From contig JAFDZO010000042.1 in assembly GCA_018266845.1 (NCBI GenBank), positions 1 to 51,979 of the forward strand: a DNA stretch of 51,979 bases, given 5' to 3'. Position numbers and translations under genes: made by a program. The notes beneath the pieces were generated by a model. The model did not search any database. It worked only from the letters and a program-made list of their open reading frames with translations, and was not told where the DNA came from. This DNA is from Bacteroidota bacterium. GTDB lineage: Bacteria > Bacteroidota > Ignavibacteria > Tepidaquicellales > Tepidaquicellaceae. Positions 23,752 to 33,655 of this stretch are shown piece by piece (within the stretch, counting starts at the first letter, position 1; each line of letters opens with the position of its first letter).

Positions 23752-25950
23752 CTATTTTATCAGCACCATTTTCCTTGTCTCTTTAAACTCTCCTGCATTT
23801 AATGTATAAAAATAAATTCCGCTGGGGAGATTGTATTCCGCTGAATTAAAATCTACTGCATAGCTGCCTGCATTTTGCTTTTCATTAACAAGCACTGCAA
23901 CTTCTTTTCCGAGTAAATCAAAAACTTTGAGCGTTGTAAATCCGGCAACTAATAACTGATAACGGATTACTGTGCTTGGGTTGAACGGGTTGGGGTAGTT
24001 TTGGCGCAATGCAAATTTATCAGGAACTTCTGAAGAAATTTGCGAGACACCAACATTCAATCCTCCGGCATTTGTGGTCTTATAAATAACACCCTCATTA
24101 CCTACTATGAACCCTGTATAATTATTTATAAACTGAATTGCGTTAGGTGAATATGGGGTGAATTGTGAAATCCAGTTTATTCCTCCATCAGATGAAGCAT
24201 AACCATTGGATGAGAATGCAGTATTCTCATCAGTAAAAATAAAATTATTGCTGTAAAAATCTGTTATCTTATTCCAGTTAGTACCACCATTTGTAGTTTT
24301 ATATATGCCTTTTTTAGTTGAGCTTGCAAAGTGAGAGTATACAGAGTAATAACCCGTGGTTGGATTTATAAAATATATTTTACCTCCTTGCGTACTATCT
24401 AAATCCAGTATAGTAGTCCAATTATTTCCTCCATTAATTGTTTTTAAAATTTTACCTGATTCAGCGAGAAAAGAAGGCACTTGTACCTGTGTTTGATATT
24501 TATTATAAATGCTGAAACCTGTATTTGAATTTATAAAAAACACATCATTTATAGTTTCGCTAGAATTATAACCGTTGCTTCCTGCTACTCCTTGCACAGA
24601 TAGTTTCAGATTCCAGTTTGTTCCGCTGTTTGTTGTTGTGTAAATATTATTTGTTGTATATCTGGTACCGGGCGAAACAGTAGTAGTATATGTTAACCCC
24701 AGAACAATAAATGATTCATTTAATACTCTTAATAAATTATGTGTACCGTAAACTCCGGGAACTACCGGAAAGCTAGACCACGTATCGCCATGGTCTATCG
24801 TATACCTTACCCTGTTAGGAGTTAATCCAAATCCGTTATTATAATTAGTGAATTTTATCTGAGATAATGGCAACCCCTGATTAAATTTGCCCCAATTAAT
24901 ACCGCCGTTTGTGGTTTTCCAAAAATATACATCAGTTGCAATAAATATTTCATTGGCATTAAACATATGAATAGAATTCATTGATGTGTAATCCCCTGAT
25001 ACCGCTCCTATATCAGTGAATGAAGAACCAAAATCTGTAGATTTAAAAATTCTTTTACCGCCTGTAAGCACACATCTGTTTTTATCCCAGAATGAACATC
25101 TTGTCTTATAAAAGTACTCCGGATAAGGCATAACTACAGTATTATTTGTAAAAGTAACCCCGCCATTACTTGAGAAACAAAATTTGGCTTCAGTTAAAGA
25201 GGAAGAACAAATCATAGTATCATTTTTATAAAAAAGACAGGTGTATAAATTTGTTGAATTCACGTTGTTCCATGTTTGCCCTCCGTTTGTAGTGTTAAGA
25301 ACTTCATTATACCTAAGTATAAATCCTTTATTTGCATCCTGAAAATTAAATTCATTAATAGATATACCCGACCATACATTAATCCAATTTTTCCCGCTGT
25401 TTGTAGTTTTAAATACTTGATTAGTGGTACTGCAGTAACCTGTACTATCATTGACAAAACTAATTCTATAAGCCGGTGGCAGAAGTGTATCACACTGAAC
25501 CCAGTTAACCCCTCCGTTTGTACTTTTATAAAAATATATCGATGCATCTACATGAGTAAGTGCATATACTACATTTGGACTGACATAAATATAGCTGTCA
25601 TAATAATTTGAGGAGACAACACTCCAATTGTTACCGCCGTTTGTTGTTTTATAAAGGAATGAAGAGGAGGCAAAGCCGGTATTTGAATTAAAAAATTTCA
25701 AGTTGTTTATATCTTTTGAATTGGTTGTCTGATTAATACCGGAGTTACTGTAAGACCAGTTTGCGCCGCCATTTTCCGATTTAATAATCATGTTATTTCT
25801 GCCGGAAGCGAAGATAGTAGAACTATCCCTCCAATACACATTACTTATAGAATCCTGTGAAAAAGTCGAGTAACGATCATTCGACGTAATCCATTGTCCA
25901 AAAATATTTTGAGTTACAATAATGAATATAAAAATTATGAACTTTTTCAT
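23752..25950 (-). CDS. T9SS-exported YCF48/BNR beta-propeller protein
   Basis: 732 residues. Signal peptide FIIFIFIIVTQNIFG, then QWITSNDRYS. From about residue 45 to 640 there are many short repeats of the form 'N.GFA....I.KTTNGG.NW', the YCF48/BNR-type blade signature. Residues 646-732 are the T9SS sorting domain (QNYPNPFNPSTVIRYQL, then VFDLLGKEV, SGIYFYTL, RKMVLIK), which directs export through the type IX machinery and cell-surface attachment. It is the last gene of a tight three-gene series with the genes at 25962 and 28142 (11-bp gaps). Ligand unknown. Confidence 0.85.
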   Translation of the reverse strand: MKKFIIFIFIIVTQNIFGQWITSNDRYSTFSQDSISNVYWRDSSTIFASGRNNMIIKSENGGANWSYSNSGINQTTNSKDINNLKFFNSNTGFASSSFLYKTTNGGNNWSVVSSNYYDSYIYVSPNVVYALTHVDASIYFYKSTNGGVNWVQCDTLLPPAYRISFVNDSTGYCSTTNQVFKTTNSGKNWINVWSGISINEFNFQDANKGFILRYNEVLNTTNGGQTWNNVNSTNLYTCLFYKNDTMICSSSLTEAKFCFSSNGGVTFTNNTVVMPYPEYFYKTRCSFWDKNRCVLTGGKRIFKSTDFGSSFTDIGAVSGDYTSMNSIHMFNANEIFIATDVYFWKTTNGGINWGKFNQGLPLSQIKFTNYNNGFGLTPNRVRYTIDHGDTWSSFPVVPGVYGTHNLLRVLNESFIVLGLTYTTTVSPGTRYTTNNIYTTTNSGTNWNLKLSVQGVAGSNGYNSSETINDVFFINSNTGFSIYNKYQTQVQVPSFLAESGKILKTINGGNNWTTILDLDSTQGGKIYFINPTTGYYSVYSHFASSTKKGIYKTTNGGTNWNKITDFYSNNFIFTDENTAFSSNGYASSDGGINWISQFTPYSPNAIQFINNYTGFIVGNEGVIYKTTNAGGLNVGVSQISSEVPDKFALRQNYPNPFNPSTVIRYQLLVAGFTTLKVFDLLGKEVAVLVNEKQNAGSYAVDFNSAEYNLPSGIYFYTLNAGEFKETRKMVLIK

Positions 25951-25961
25951 AGCTGTAAATT

Positions 25962-28130
25962 TTACTTTATTAAAACCATTTTTTTTGTCTCTTTAAACTC
26001 CCCGGCATTCAGTGTATAAAAATAAATTCCGCTTGGAAGATTGAACTCAGTTGAATTAAAATCAACTGCATAGCTGCCGGCATTTTGCTTTTCGTTTACG
26101 AGCGTAGCAACCTCTTTTCCGAGTAAATCGAAAACTTTAAGCGTAGTAAATCCGGCAACTGACAACTGATAACGGATAACAGTGCTTGGATTGAACGGGT
26201 TGGGGTAGTTCTGAAACAGAGAAAAATTATCCGGGATATTACTGCTAAGATTTATTATTTCAGTAATTGTTTCCCCGCCGTTTGTTGTTTTCAATATTGC
26301 TCCATTGTAGCCGACAATAAATCCTGTGTTTTGGTTTACGAAACACATATCATAAATACTCTCTGTTTGCGGATCCTGAGCAGTCCAGTTTTGCCCTAAG
26401 TCAGTTGAACGGTAGCCTTCGACTGTCACAGTTAAAGGAGGTACAAAATCTAAGACATTTGTGATCTTGGACAAATTTAATATTTTTGTCCAGGTCCCTG
26501 TGTACTTGTAAACACCGTCTGAGGCAACTGCAAATGCAAGAGTAGGAGAAATAAATTTCATTCGTTCAAAATAAATATTACTCAGACTTGAAATAGAAAC
26601 CCAATTTATCCCTGCATTAGCAGTTCTGAAAACTGTTGTGTAAGTTGGAGGACACAAGCCGCAGCTTTGCTGATGCGCATCAAATAAATATCCTGTTTGG
26701 GAATCAAGAAACTGAACTGAGCCGACACTATTATTCTCAGTTGTAGTATTCAGTGTTTGCATAGACCAGTTTACTCCGCCGTTTGTAGTTCTGAATATTT
26801 TTCCGAGTCCGTCGCCGACAAAGCCGGTGCTCTCGTCTAAAAAATAAATAGAGCCCAACCCGTTTGGAAAAACTCCGTTTCCTGCAAGGTTCCAGTTTAC
26901 ACCGCCGTTAGTTGTCTTTACAAGAGAATCTGAGGCAAGCGAGTATCCCGTTTGAGCATTAAGAAAATAAGCAGTATAAAAATTACAATTGGCTTTATAT
27001 AAATTCCAGTTTGTCCCTCCGTTGAAAGTCTTTATTATATTACCGGCACCAAGCAAAATTCCGTTATTATCATCAAAAAATTTTGCGAAATACAATGAAC
27101 GCAGAATCCCCCATTGGGAAGATCTGCAAATCCAGTTAGAACCTGAATTAGAAGTATAAAAAGTTTCACCACCGTTACCCATAGCAAAACCGGTTGAAGT
27201 GTTTTTGAAAGCTAGTGTAAATATCCCTGTAGTCGGAACATCCCTCAAAGGAATCGAGTCCCAGCTTTGCCCTTCATTTGTTGTTCTCCTAAATGTTCCG
27301 TAAACTACATTTGAATAAACGTACCCGGTTTGCTCCGAAACCATTTCAAAGCTGTTATCAAAGCCCGAGCCAAACGGAAGATTTCTCAATAGCTGCCAGT
27401 TTACCCCTCCATTAGTAGTCTTCAGCAATTTAGACGGTAAAGAATATTTATCGGTAAGGGCATACCCCGTAGTTGAATTAATAAAATCGAAATGATGAAT
27501 AAAATCAGTGCTGGAGGTGTAAGTCTGTGTCCACGTATCCCCTGTAGTTGTAGAGTAGTATATTGTTACGCTGCCGGAAACCATCGCGGAAAACATTCCT
27601 GCCTGTTGTGATGCAAAATATATATCATCAATCTCAGTGCCGTACGTTCCGTTGAGAAGCCACGTTGCGCCCTGATTGGTTGTTCTGTAGAGTTTTCCAA
27701 GTGAAGTTGAAGCAAATCCGGTATTACTGTTTGCAAATGCAATTCCTGTAACATTAGTAACATCCCCCCCAATGGAAAACCAGGTCGTCCCGCCGTTTGT
27801 GGTTTTTATTATTCCGTTTCCTCCGGCTATGACAGTATTTTCGTTAATAATTGCAAAGGATTTAAGTATGCCTGCCCACAATTCTGTTCCGGTACCTATA
27901 AGAGAACGAATTCCATTGTTGACAAGTATCCAGTTTTCTCCACCGTTTGTGGTTTTTATCACCGTATTACTGCGCCCGACTGCATAACCGGTATTAGCAT
28001 CATAGAATTTTACTTTATTAATTCCGTTCCCTTGTGGAATGGGATTCAACCACTGCCAACCGGACTGGGAGTATAAATTTGACGCAAATAAAAAAGCAAT
28101 TGCCAGAGAAAATATGCCAGCTTTTTTCAT
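25962..28130 (-). CDS. T9SS-exported YCF48/BNR beta-propeller protein
   Basis: 722 residues. Signal peptide IFSLAIAFLFASNLYS, then QSGWQWLNPIPQGNG, an opening shared with the 31537 protein (GIWQWMSPVATGN). Propeller repeats run to about residue 625 and include one cysteine pair (QSCGLCPPTY). The sorting domain is at 636-722, with the STVIRYQLSVAG variant. Gaps of 11 bp on both sides place it in the middle of an operon. The base sequence before its ATG ends AAGCT, as for several genes of this cluster. Confidence 0.85.
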   Translation of the reverse strand: MKKAGIFSLAIAFLFASNLYSQSGWQWLNPIPQGNGINKVKFYDANTGYAVGRSNTVIKTTNGGENWILVNNGIRSLIGTGTELWAGILKSFAIINENTVIAGGNGIIKTTNGGTTWFSIGGDVTNVTGIAFANSNTGFASTSLGKLYRTTNQGATWLLNGTYGTEIDDIYFASQQAGMFSAMVSGSVTIYYSTTTGDTWTQTYTSSTDFIHHFDFINSTTGYALTDKYSLPSKLLKTTNGGVNWQLLRNLPFGSGFDNSFEMVSEQTGYVYSNVVYGTFRRTTNEGQSWDSIPLRDVPTTGIFTLAFKNTSTGFAMGNGGETFYTSNSGSNWICRSSQWGILRSLYFAKFFDDNNGILLGAGNIIKTFNGGTNWNLYKANCNFYTAYFLNAQTGYSLASDSLVKTTNGGVNWNLAGNGVFPNGLGSIYFLDESTGFVGDGLGKIFRTTNGGVNWSMQTLNTTTENNSVGSVQFLDSQTGYLFDAHQQSCGLCPPTYTTVFRTANAGINWVSISSLSNIYFERMKFISPTLAFAVASDGVYKYTGTWTKILNLSKITNVLDFVPPLTVTVEGYRSTDLGQNWTAQDPQTESIYDMCFVNQNTGFIVGYNGAILKTTNGGETITEIINLSSNIPDNFSLFQNYPNPFNPSTVIRYQLSVAGFTTLKVFDLLGKEVATLVNEKQNAGSYAVDFNSTEFNLPSGIYFYTLNAGEFKETKKMVLIK

Positions 28131-28141
28131 AGCTTAATATT

Positions 28142-29842
28142 TTATTTCACTAAAATCATTTTTCTCGTCTCTTTAAACTCCCCCGCTTTCAATGTATAAA
28201 AGTAAATTCCGCTAGGGAGAGCAATAGTTGAAATTGTTCTGCTGTAATAACCGGCAGGAAGAGATTCATTTACAGCTTCAAAAACTTTTCTTCCGGAAAT
28301 ATCAAAAACAGATAAGTTGACAAATACCGAAGCGTTTGTGTTAAATTTTATCTTTGTTGTGCCGTTAAACGGGTTAGGGTAATTCTGAAACAATTCTATA
28401 GATGCCGGAGGCAAATAATTTACCTTATCGAAATATGAATATGCTGTCCAACCCTGATTTACAAGCCTCAACCTGTAGTCATATTTGCCAAATGCATCAA
28501 GCGGAACACTCGTGCTGTAATTAACCTGAGTATTCGAGTAAATTCCTTTAGCATCGATTGTTTTCTCTACCCTGTAAAAGTTGTACACCGTATCTCTTTT
28601 TTCTATATAAATGGTTCGCATACCGTACTCATAATTTGTAGTCCAGTTTAATTGAAGACTATTTTCGTCAAAAGTATAATTCATATTAGTAACCTGAGGC
28701 TGATTGAAATTGAAGTAAATCGTGTTAGTATCTCCCGCAGAAAAATAATCCCACTGCATTCCTTTCAATGCAAAGCTCTCAATACTGCCGTCTTCGCTAA
28801 CAACATCATACCTCACTATTCCCCAATTCTTAGCATAAGTTTTATAAAGCGTTTTACCATTTAAAGTATATTTGAAAGTTTTAATTCTTGAATATGAAGT
28901 AAATATAATCGTATCTTTTTCAGCAACAAGAACTTTTTCAGGCAATCCCGAACAGAATCTCACAGTATCTCCCACTGAGGACTTTATGCTATCAGATTTC
29001 TGAAACAGATTATATCCGCCACATGACAAAACAGCCGGCTTAATAACGTTTCCCTTACCGGTATCGTAAGAGATATATCCTCCTTCAATAGTATTTTTTA
29101 CAAATCGTCTGCCTGAAATACTGGTATCATTCAGCCAATATTGCTTAATAATTTTGGCAGGATTCGTAATTGAATAAAATATGCATTTTCTGTTCGTATA
29201 AATCGGCAAATATGGCGAATTGACAGTATCGGGTCCTGAATAAAGATTTCCATACTGAATACCATTTATCACGGCACCTTTTAAATTTGATACGCTGGAA
29301 CTGTACAAAAAAACTGCGCTTCCTGTTTGAGTAATTCCAATCCCTTTTGAGTATGAAATTGTTGTATACATTGTGGGAGCAGATTGAGTACGGGTATCGA
29401 ATTCAATAGTAGAAATATTACTGCCTAAAATATATCTATCACCTGCGAATGTACACATTTTAGGAATTCCCCCGCTACAAAACTTTACAGAATCATTTAG
29501 ATGAACGTTCAAGCTGTCAACTAATCTCTCTCCATGATAGATTCCACAGTTGTAATTATCTGCAAAAGCAAGTACACATTTAGTTAAACTATCATACCTT
29601 ATCCATGCTCCGAACACTTCGTGAAAATAATAGCGGTAACCGTTGCTGAAGACTGAGTCTTTTGTAATCCGCTTCACAGAATATGAATAGTAATGGTAGC
29701 CATGAGAGTAGTTATCGTTATAGAACACAAACATATCACCGGTGTGGAGAGGCAAAAAAGATTCCTGTGAAAAGACGTTCTTGAGTCCGAGTATAGTGAT
29801 AAAAATTAAAACGACTCTTATTTTTACAAGTATTTTTTCCAT
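28142..29842 (-). CDS. T9SS-exported protein with divergent sorting domain
   Basis: 566 residues. Leader VVLIFITILGLKNVFS, then QESFLPLHTGDMFVFYND. The body is not built of TTNGG repeats: it has two related sections (each with 'DSV.FCSGG.P' and a 'TYAKNWGIVRYD' or 'YSKGIGITQTG' phrase), suggesting a duplicated beta domain, followed by a fibronectin-type-III-like stretch (LQLNWTTNYEYGMRTIYIEK). The sorting domain (487-566) reads NPFNGTTKIKF and VFDISGRKVFE, unlike its neighbours, so it has not been homogenised with them. First gene of the three-gene series. Function unknown. Confidence 0.8.
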   Translation of the reverse strand: MEKILVKIRVVLIFITILGLKNVFSQESFLPLHTGDMFVFYNDNYSHGYHYYSYSVKRITKDSVFSNGYRYYFHEVFGAWIRYDSLTKCVLAFADNYNCGIYHGERLVDSLNVHLNDSVKFCSGGIPKMCTFAGDRYILGSNISTIEFDTRTQSAPTMYTTISYSKGIGITQTGSAVFLYSSSVSNLKGAVINGIQYGNLYSGPDTVNSPYLPIYTNRKCIFYSITNPAKIIKQYWLNDTSISGRRFVKNTIEGGYISYDTGKGNVIKPAVLSCGGYNLFQKSDSIKSSVGDTVRFCSGLPEKVLVAEKDTIIFTSYSRIKTFKYTLNGKTLYKTYAKNWGIVRYDVVSEDGSIESFALKGMQWDYFSAGDTNTIYFNFNQPQVTNMNYTFDENSLQLNWTTNYEYGMRTIYIEKRDTVYNFYRVEKTIDAKGIYSNTQVNYSTSVPLDAFGKYDYRLRLVNQGWTAYSYFDKVNYLPPASIELFQNYPNPFNGTTKIKFNTNASVFVNLSVFDISGRKVFEAVNESLPAGYYSRTISTIALPSGIYFYTLKAGEFKETRKMILVK

Positions 29843-29899
29843 ATCTTTAGAATATACTTATTTTAATACATAAAAAATAAATAAGTTTACTTTAATTTC

Positions 29900-29917
29900 C
29901 TATGATTTATATCATAG
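29900..29917. other. Small palindrome between genes
   Basis: CTATGAT and ATCATAG form a 7-bp stem with loop TTAT, a few bases after the stop of the 29925 gene on the minus strand. No T-tract follows, so it may be a weak terminator or processing site, or part of the promoter region of the 28142 gene. Confidence 0.4.
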
Positions 29918-29924
29918 AATTCCA

Positions 29925-31421
29925 TCATTTTATCAGCACCATTTTTCTCGTCTCCTTAAACTCTCCCGCACTCAGTGTATAAAAATAAATTCCGCTGGGG
30001 AGATTGAATTCCGCTGAGTTAAAATCCACTGCATAGCTCCCTGCAATTTGCTTTTCGTTTACCAGCGATGCAACTTCCTTTCCGAGCAAATCAAAAACTT
30101 TGAGTGAAACATTTCCGGCAACTGACAACTGATAACGGATAACTGTGCTAGGGTTGAACGGGTTTGGGTAGTTTTGAATGAGTTCATATTTAGTTGATGA
30201 GCCAGTGTTAGCCACAGCTCCGATAACATCTGACATGTAAGATTCTACCAGAGCAGATTTCCCATTAATCTTTTGCTCCCAAACAGCACAAATTTTATAA
30301 AAGTTACCTTGTGAAACAGGAATACTTAAATCGAGCATTGTCTTCACAGAATCATTCCCAAGATACTTTTTCTTTAGAACTATATTTGTATAACCGCTAA
30401 AATAATGCGGCATTAACGATATGTAAGTAGAATCATTGTTCCTTGTAACAAAACCCAACGCTGAAAAATAATACGAACCCGCAGCATCCGTTACTATTCC
30501 CATCAATGAACCTTTTCCGTTTGTATGGCTTCCCGGAATTCTTTTGGAGAGTGTATCAATTGTAATGTAATTCGATTGTATCAAGCCAACTACATTGGAG
30601 ACCGGACTGCCTGATGAAAAAGTAAAATAACTCCCTATACCATAAGAAATATTATAGTTTTTGTCTCTTAGAATAAAATCATATTCAGCAGGAGGAAATA
30701 ATTGAACATAGCTGGTATAATCTCTGAATTTTCTAGAAGCCGGTTTAAATACTCCCGGGGAAACTTCCTTAGAAAAATATACCATACACTCAGAGAAGCC
30801 TGCCGGTCTGGGTTTTGAGCAATTTTGACTAATGCTATCAGTAAGGTTTATCTCAAGAGAGTCCCACGATAAAGACTGTAGTTTGTACCTTCGAAGAAAA
30901 ATATCACCTGCTCTTTCAAAGAGCAGATAATAAGCAGAGTATTGTATGGGACCAGTATTATTATTTATGATGTAAGGATTAATTTCATCTGCCGATGTGC
31001 TGCTAATTGTAGAAGGGGCGGACCAATTGCTTCCGTTGTATATTGAATAAAACAAATCCCAGTTACCGTTTTTATTCGATTGCCAGGAAAGAAATTTTCC
31101 GTTTACAACAGGATTAATATTTTGCTCGCCTGTTGAATTTGTAATTACTACTTCCGGGCTATAACCTGCGAATGATAATTGTCTTATCACAATATCTGAT
31201 AAGCTGCCATTGTACCGCTCATATGCTAACCATGTGAATTGAGATAAATCTTGACCACTGGATTCAAAGCTTGGGTTTTTATAATCATAATCTGCCGATG
31301 AGACTACGGTTTTTACCGAGTCAAAATTAGCAAGCTGCGCCTGAACATTTTTTGAAAAAATAACAAAAAGAATTGTGATTACTCCGAAGAGCAATTTGAA
31401 AGGAAGTACATTGCTTCTCAT
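29925..31421 (-). CDS. T9SS-exported WD40-like propeller protein
   Basis: 498 residues. Leader LLFGVITILFVIFSKNVQA, then QLANFDSVKTVVSSADYDYK. The body has strands like 'NPSFESSG...FTWLAYERYNGSLSDIVIRQL' and 'LSWQSNKNGNWDLFYSIYNGSNWSAPSTIS', which recall PD40/TolB-type propeller blades, not YCF48 repeats. Sorting domain at 412-498 (STVIRYQLSVAGNVSLK). An unusually good ribosome site (GGAGGT) precedes the ATG at 31421. Separated by 82 and 115 bp from its neighbours, so probably its own unit. Ligand unknown. Confidence 0.8.
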   Translation of the reverse strand: MRSNVLPFKLLFGVITILFVIFSKNVQAQLANFDSVKTVVSSADYDYKNPSFESSGQDLSQFTWLAYERYNGSLSDIVIRQLSFAGYSPEVVITNSTGEQNINPVVNGKFLSWQSNKNGNWDLFYSIYNGSNWSAPSTISSTSADEINPYIINNNTGPIQYSAYYLLFERAGDIFLRRYKLQSLSWDSLEINLTDSISQNCSKPRPAGFSECMVYFSKEVSPGVFKPASRKFRDYTSYVQLFPPAEYDFILRDKNYNISYGIGSYFTFSSGSPVSNVVGLIQSNYITIDTLSKRIPGSHTNGKGSLMGIVTDAAGSYYFSALGFVTRNNDSTYISLMPHYFSGYTNIVLKKKYLGNDSVKTMLDLSIPVSQGNFYKICAVWEQKINGKSALVESYMSDVIGAVANTGSSTKYELIQNYPNPFNPSTVIRYQLSVAGNVSLKVFDLLGKEVASLVNEKQIAGSYAVDFNSAEFNLPSGIYFYTLSAGEFKETRKMVLIK

Positions 31422-31536
31422 AGCTGACCTCCGCTTTTTTAAAGTTTGAGAAAACTTTTCTTCTCTCGCGCTAAGGTTCTAATGCACTGTTTTAAAAGGC
31501 TGCTATAAAGCAGCCTGATATATATTAATAAAAAAA

Positions 31537-33642
31537 TTATTTAATTAAAATCATTTTTTTCGTCTCCTTAAACTCTCCCGCATTAAGCGTATAAAAATAA
31601 ATCCCGCTTGGGAGATTATATTCCGCAGAATTAAAATCAACGGCATAACTGCCTGCTGATTGCTTTTCATTTACAAGCTGTGCCACTTCTTTTCCAAGCA
31701 AATCAAAAATTTTGAGTGAAACATTTCCGGCAACGGACAACTGGTAACGGATAACTGTACTTGGATTGAACGGGTTTGGGTAGTTTTGTGAGAGCGAAAA
31801 TTGTTCAGAAAGAGATGATTGAATAAAATTTGCTCCATCAATTATTCCGAGAGATGATTTGAGAATTATTCCCGCATCTCCACCTATAAGAATATTGGTA
31901 TTGTCAATAAAACTTATTGTGTTAAGCGAAGAACAATAAATTCTTGATTGGCTGCTCCAGTTATTACCGCCATCAACCGTTGCAAAAATATCGCCGTTAG
32001 CCCCTATACAAAGCCCCATGTTAGCATTATAAAATTTTATAGCCCTAAAGTACTTTCCGGGGTAAGCTTTATCATTCCAGTTTGTACCACCGTTTGTTGT
32101 CTTTGAAATAAATTCACCACCGCAAATCCATCCTGTTTGCGAGTTAACAAAATGAACCGATAAATTATTCGGGTTTGTATTAAACTGTGAAAACCAGGTT
32201 GCTCCGCCGTCAGTTGTTTTTCTTATTTGAGAAGTGGAAGAAGTACCGATAGCCCAGCCTGTGAGAGAGTTTAGAAAAAATATTTTTATATTTGAGAAAC
32301 TACCGGGATTTGTAAAAGATACCCAGTTTGTCCCTCCATTAGTTGTTTTATAGTTATATCCGCCAAAGCTTGCATACGTCCAGCCAAAAAGTGAATCACA
32401 AAACTCAATGGAAACTAACGGACTCATTGAAGAAGCGCCATATTGTACAGTCCAGTTAGCTCCGCTGTTAGTAGTTTTTGCCACCTTCATACTGTCTCCG
32501 CAAATCCACCCCGTTTGTGAGTTTAAAAAATATATACTCTGAAAATATCCGGGCGGCATCTGAAGCGCAGTCCAGTTTAACCCGCCGTTAGTGGTTTTTA
32601 AAGCAGGCCCTCCGGCTCCATAAGTAGTAGAAGCGTTTTTTGATGAGACAAACCCCGTGAGCGAATTTACAAACACAATATTATTAATATTATAACTCGT
32701 GATGCGGTTTGTGAGCGATGTGAAAACCGTAGCATTGGAAGCTGCTTTTAAAATTACTCCGTTATCGCCAAAAACAAAAGCATTGCCGGCATCTACTATG
32801 AATGAATTGTAATATGCAAGATTACTATTAAAAAACGGCGTAGAGCCTGTTGTCCAAGATAAGCCGCCGTAAGTGCGAAGAATTTTATTGCTGCGTGTTG
32901 TTGCGATTCCAACAGACGAAGGGTGCATATTTACAGATGTAAATTCTTCAGTACCCGAATAGCTTGAATACCAGTTAAGCCCTCCGTTCGTGGTTGTGTA
33001 CAAAAATCCCATGCCTGCGACTACGCCGAACGATGTATCTTTAAAGCTGAAACAATTCGCAGCAGAAAACCATCCCGGAGTAACAGCGCTCCATGTATTT
33101 CCGCTGTCATAAGTTTTTAAAAAATATTCCTGTGTAAAAAGGTATCCTTTGCTTTCGTTAAAGAACTGAACTCCGTAAAAATTTCCGCCGATGGGAGGCG
33201 TAAACCAGTTGCTGCCTCCGGTTGTAGTTTTGAATAAGCTTCCTATAGTTGCGCAGTAGCCTGTGAGGGAATTTACAAATTGAATCTGCTTGCAGTCGTT
33301 AGGAAACGGTGTTGCCTGAAGATCCCACGAATTGCCTCCGTCAGTTGTTTTAAAGATCTTGCCTGCATTTCCGGCAATCCAGCCTGTGTTTTCATTAGTG
33401 AAATAAATTGTTGAAGGCTGAAACGCGCGGTCAATGGATTGGGTTTTCCAATTCACACCTCCATTTGTAGTTTTGATAATCGTTCCGTTTCTTCCTGCGC
33501 CCCATCCTGTTTGCGCATTGATAAAATAAGAAGTGAGTACAGTATTTCCCGTAGCTACCGGGCTCATCCATTGCCAGATTCCCTGCGCAAAAATATCTTG
33601 TCCTGCAAAAAGGATTAGAAGTGATGCTATAATTTTCTTCAT
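31537..33642 (-). CDS. T9SS-exported YCF48/BNR beta-propeller protein
   Basis: 701 residues. Signal peptide IIASLLILFAGQDIFA, then QGIWQWMSPVATGNTVL. The repeats 'NSLTGW..G....I.KTTNGG.NW' fill residues about 45-600 (for example AQTGWGAGRNGTIIKTTNGG). Sorting domain at 615-701. The propeller text is close to photosystem assembly factor YCF48 repeats, but in FCB bacteria such proteins are large surface proteins of unknown ligand. It follows 31421 by 115 bp and its start is 13 bp below the end of the 33656 gene, forming an operon with it. Confidence 0.85.
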   Translation of the reverse strand: MKKIIASLLILFAGQDIFAQGIWQWMSPVATGNTVLTSYFINAQTGWGAGRNGTIIKTTNGGVNWKTQSIDRAFQPSTIYFTNENTGWIAGNAGKIFKTTDGGNSWDLQATPFPNDCKQIQFVNSLTGYCATIGSLFKTTTGGSNWFTPPIGGNFYGVQFFNESKGYLFTQEYFLKTYDSGNTWSAVTPGWFSAANCFSFKDTSFGVVAGMGFLYTTTNGGLNWYSSYSGTEEFTSVNMHPSSVGIATTRSNKILRTYGGLSWTTGSTPFFNSNLAYYNSFIVDAGNAFVFGDNGVILKAASNATVFTSLTNRITSYNINNIVFVNSLTGFVSSKNASTTYGAGGPALKTTNGGLNWTALQMPPGYFQSIYFLNSQTGWICGDSMKVAKTTNSGANWTVQYGASSMSPLVSIEFCDSLFGWTYASFGGYNYKTTNGGTNWVSFTNPGSFSNIKIFFLNSLTGWAIGTSSTSQIRKTTDGGATWFSQFNTNPNNLSVHFVNSQTGWICGGEFISKTTNGGTNWNDKAYPGKYFRAIKFYNANMGLCIGANGDIFATVDGGNNWSSQSRIYCSSLNTISFIDNTNILIGGDAGIILKSSLGIIDGANFIQSSLSEQFSLSQNYPNPFNPSTVIRYQLSVAGNVSLKIFDLLGKEVAQLVNEKQSAGSYAVDFNSAEYNLPSGIYFYTLNAGEFKETKKMILIK

Positions 33643-33655
33643 AACAATTTTATTG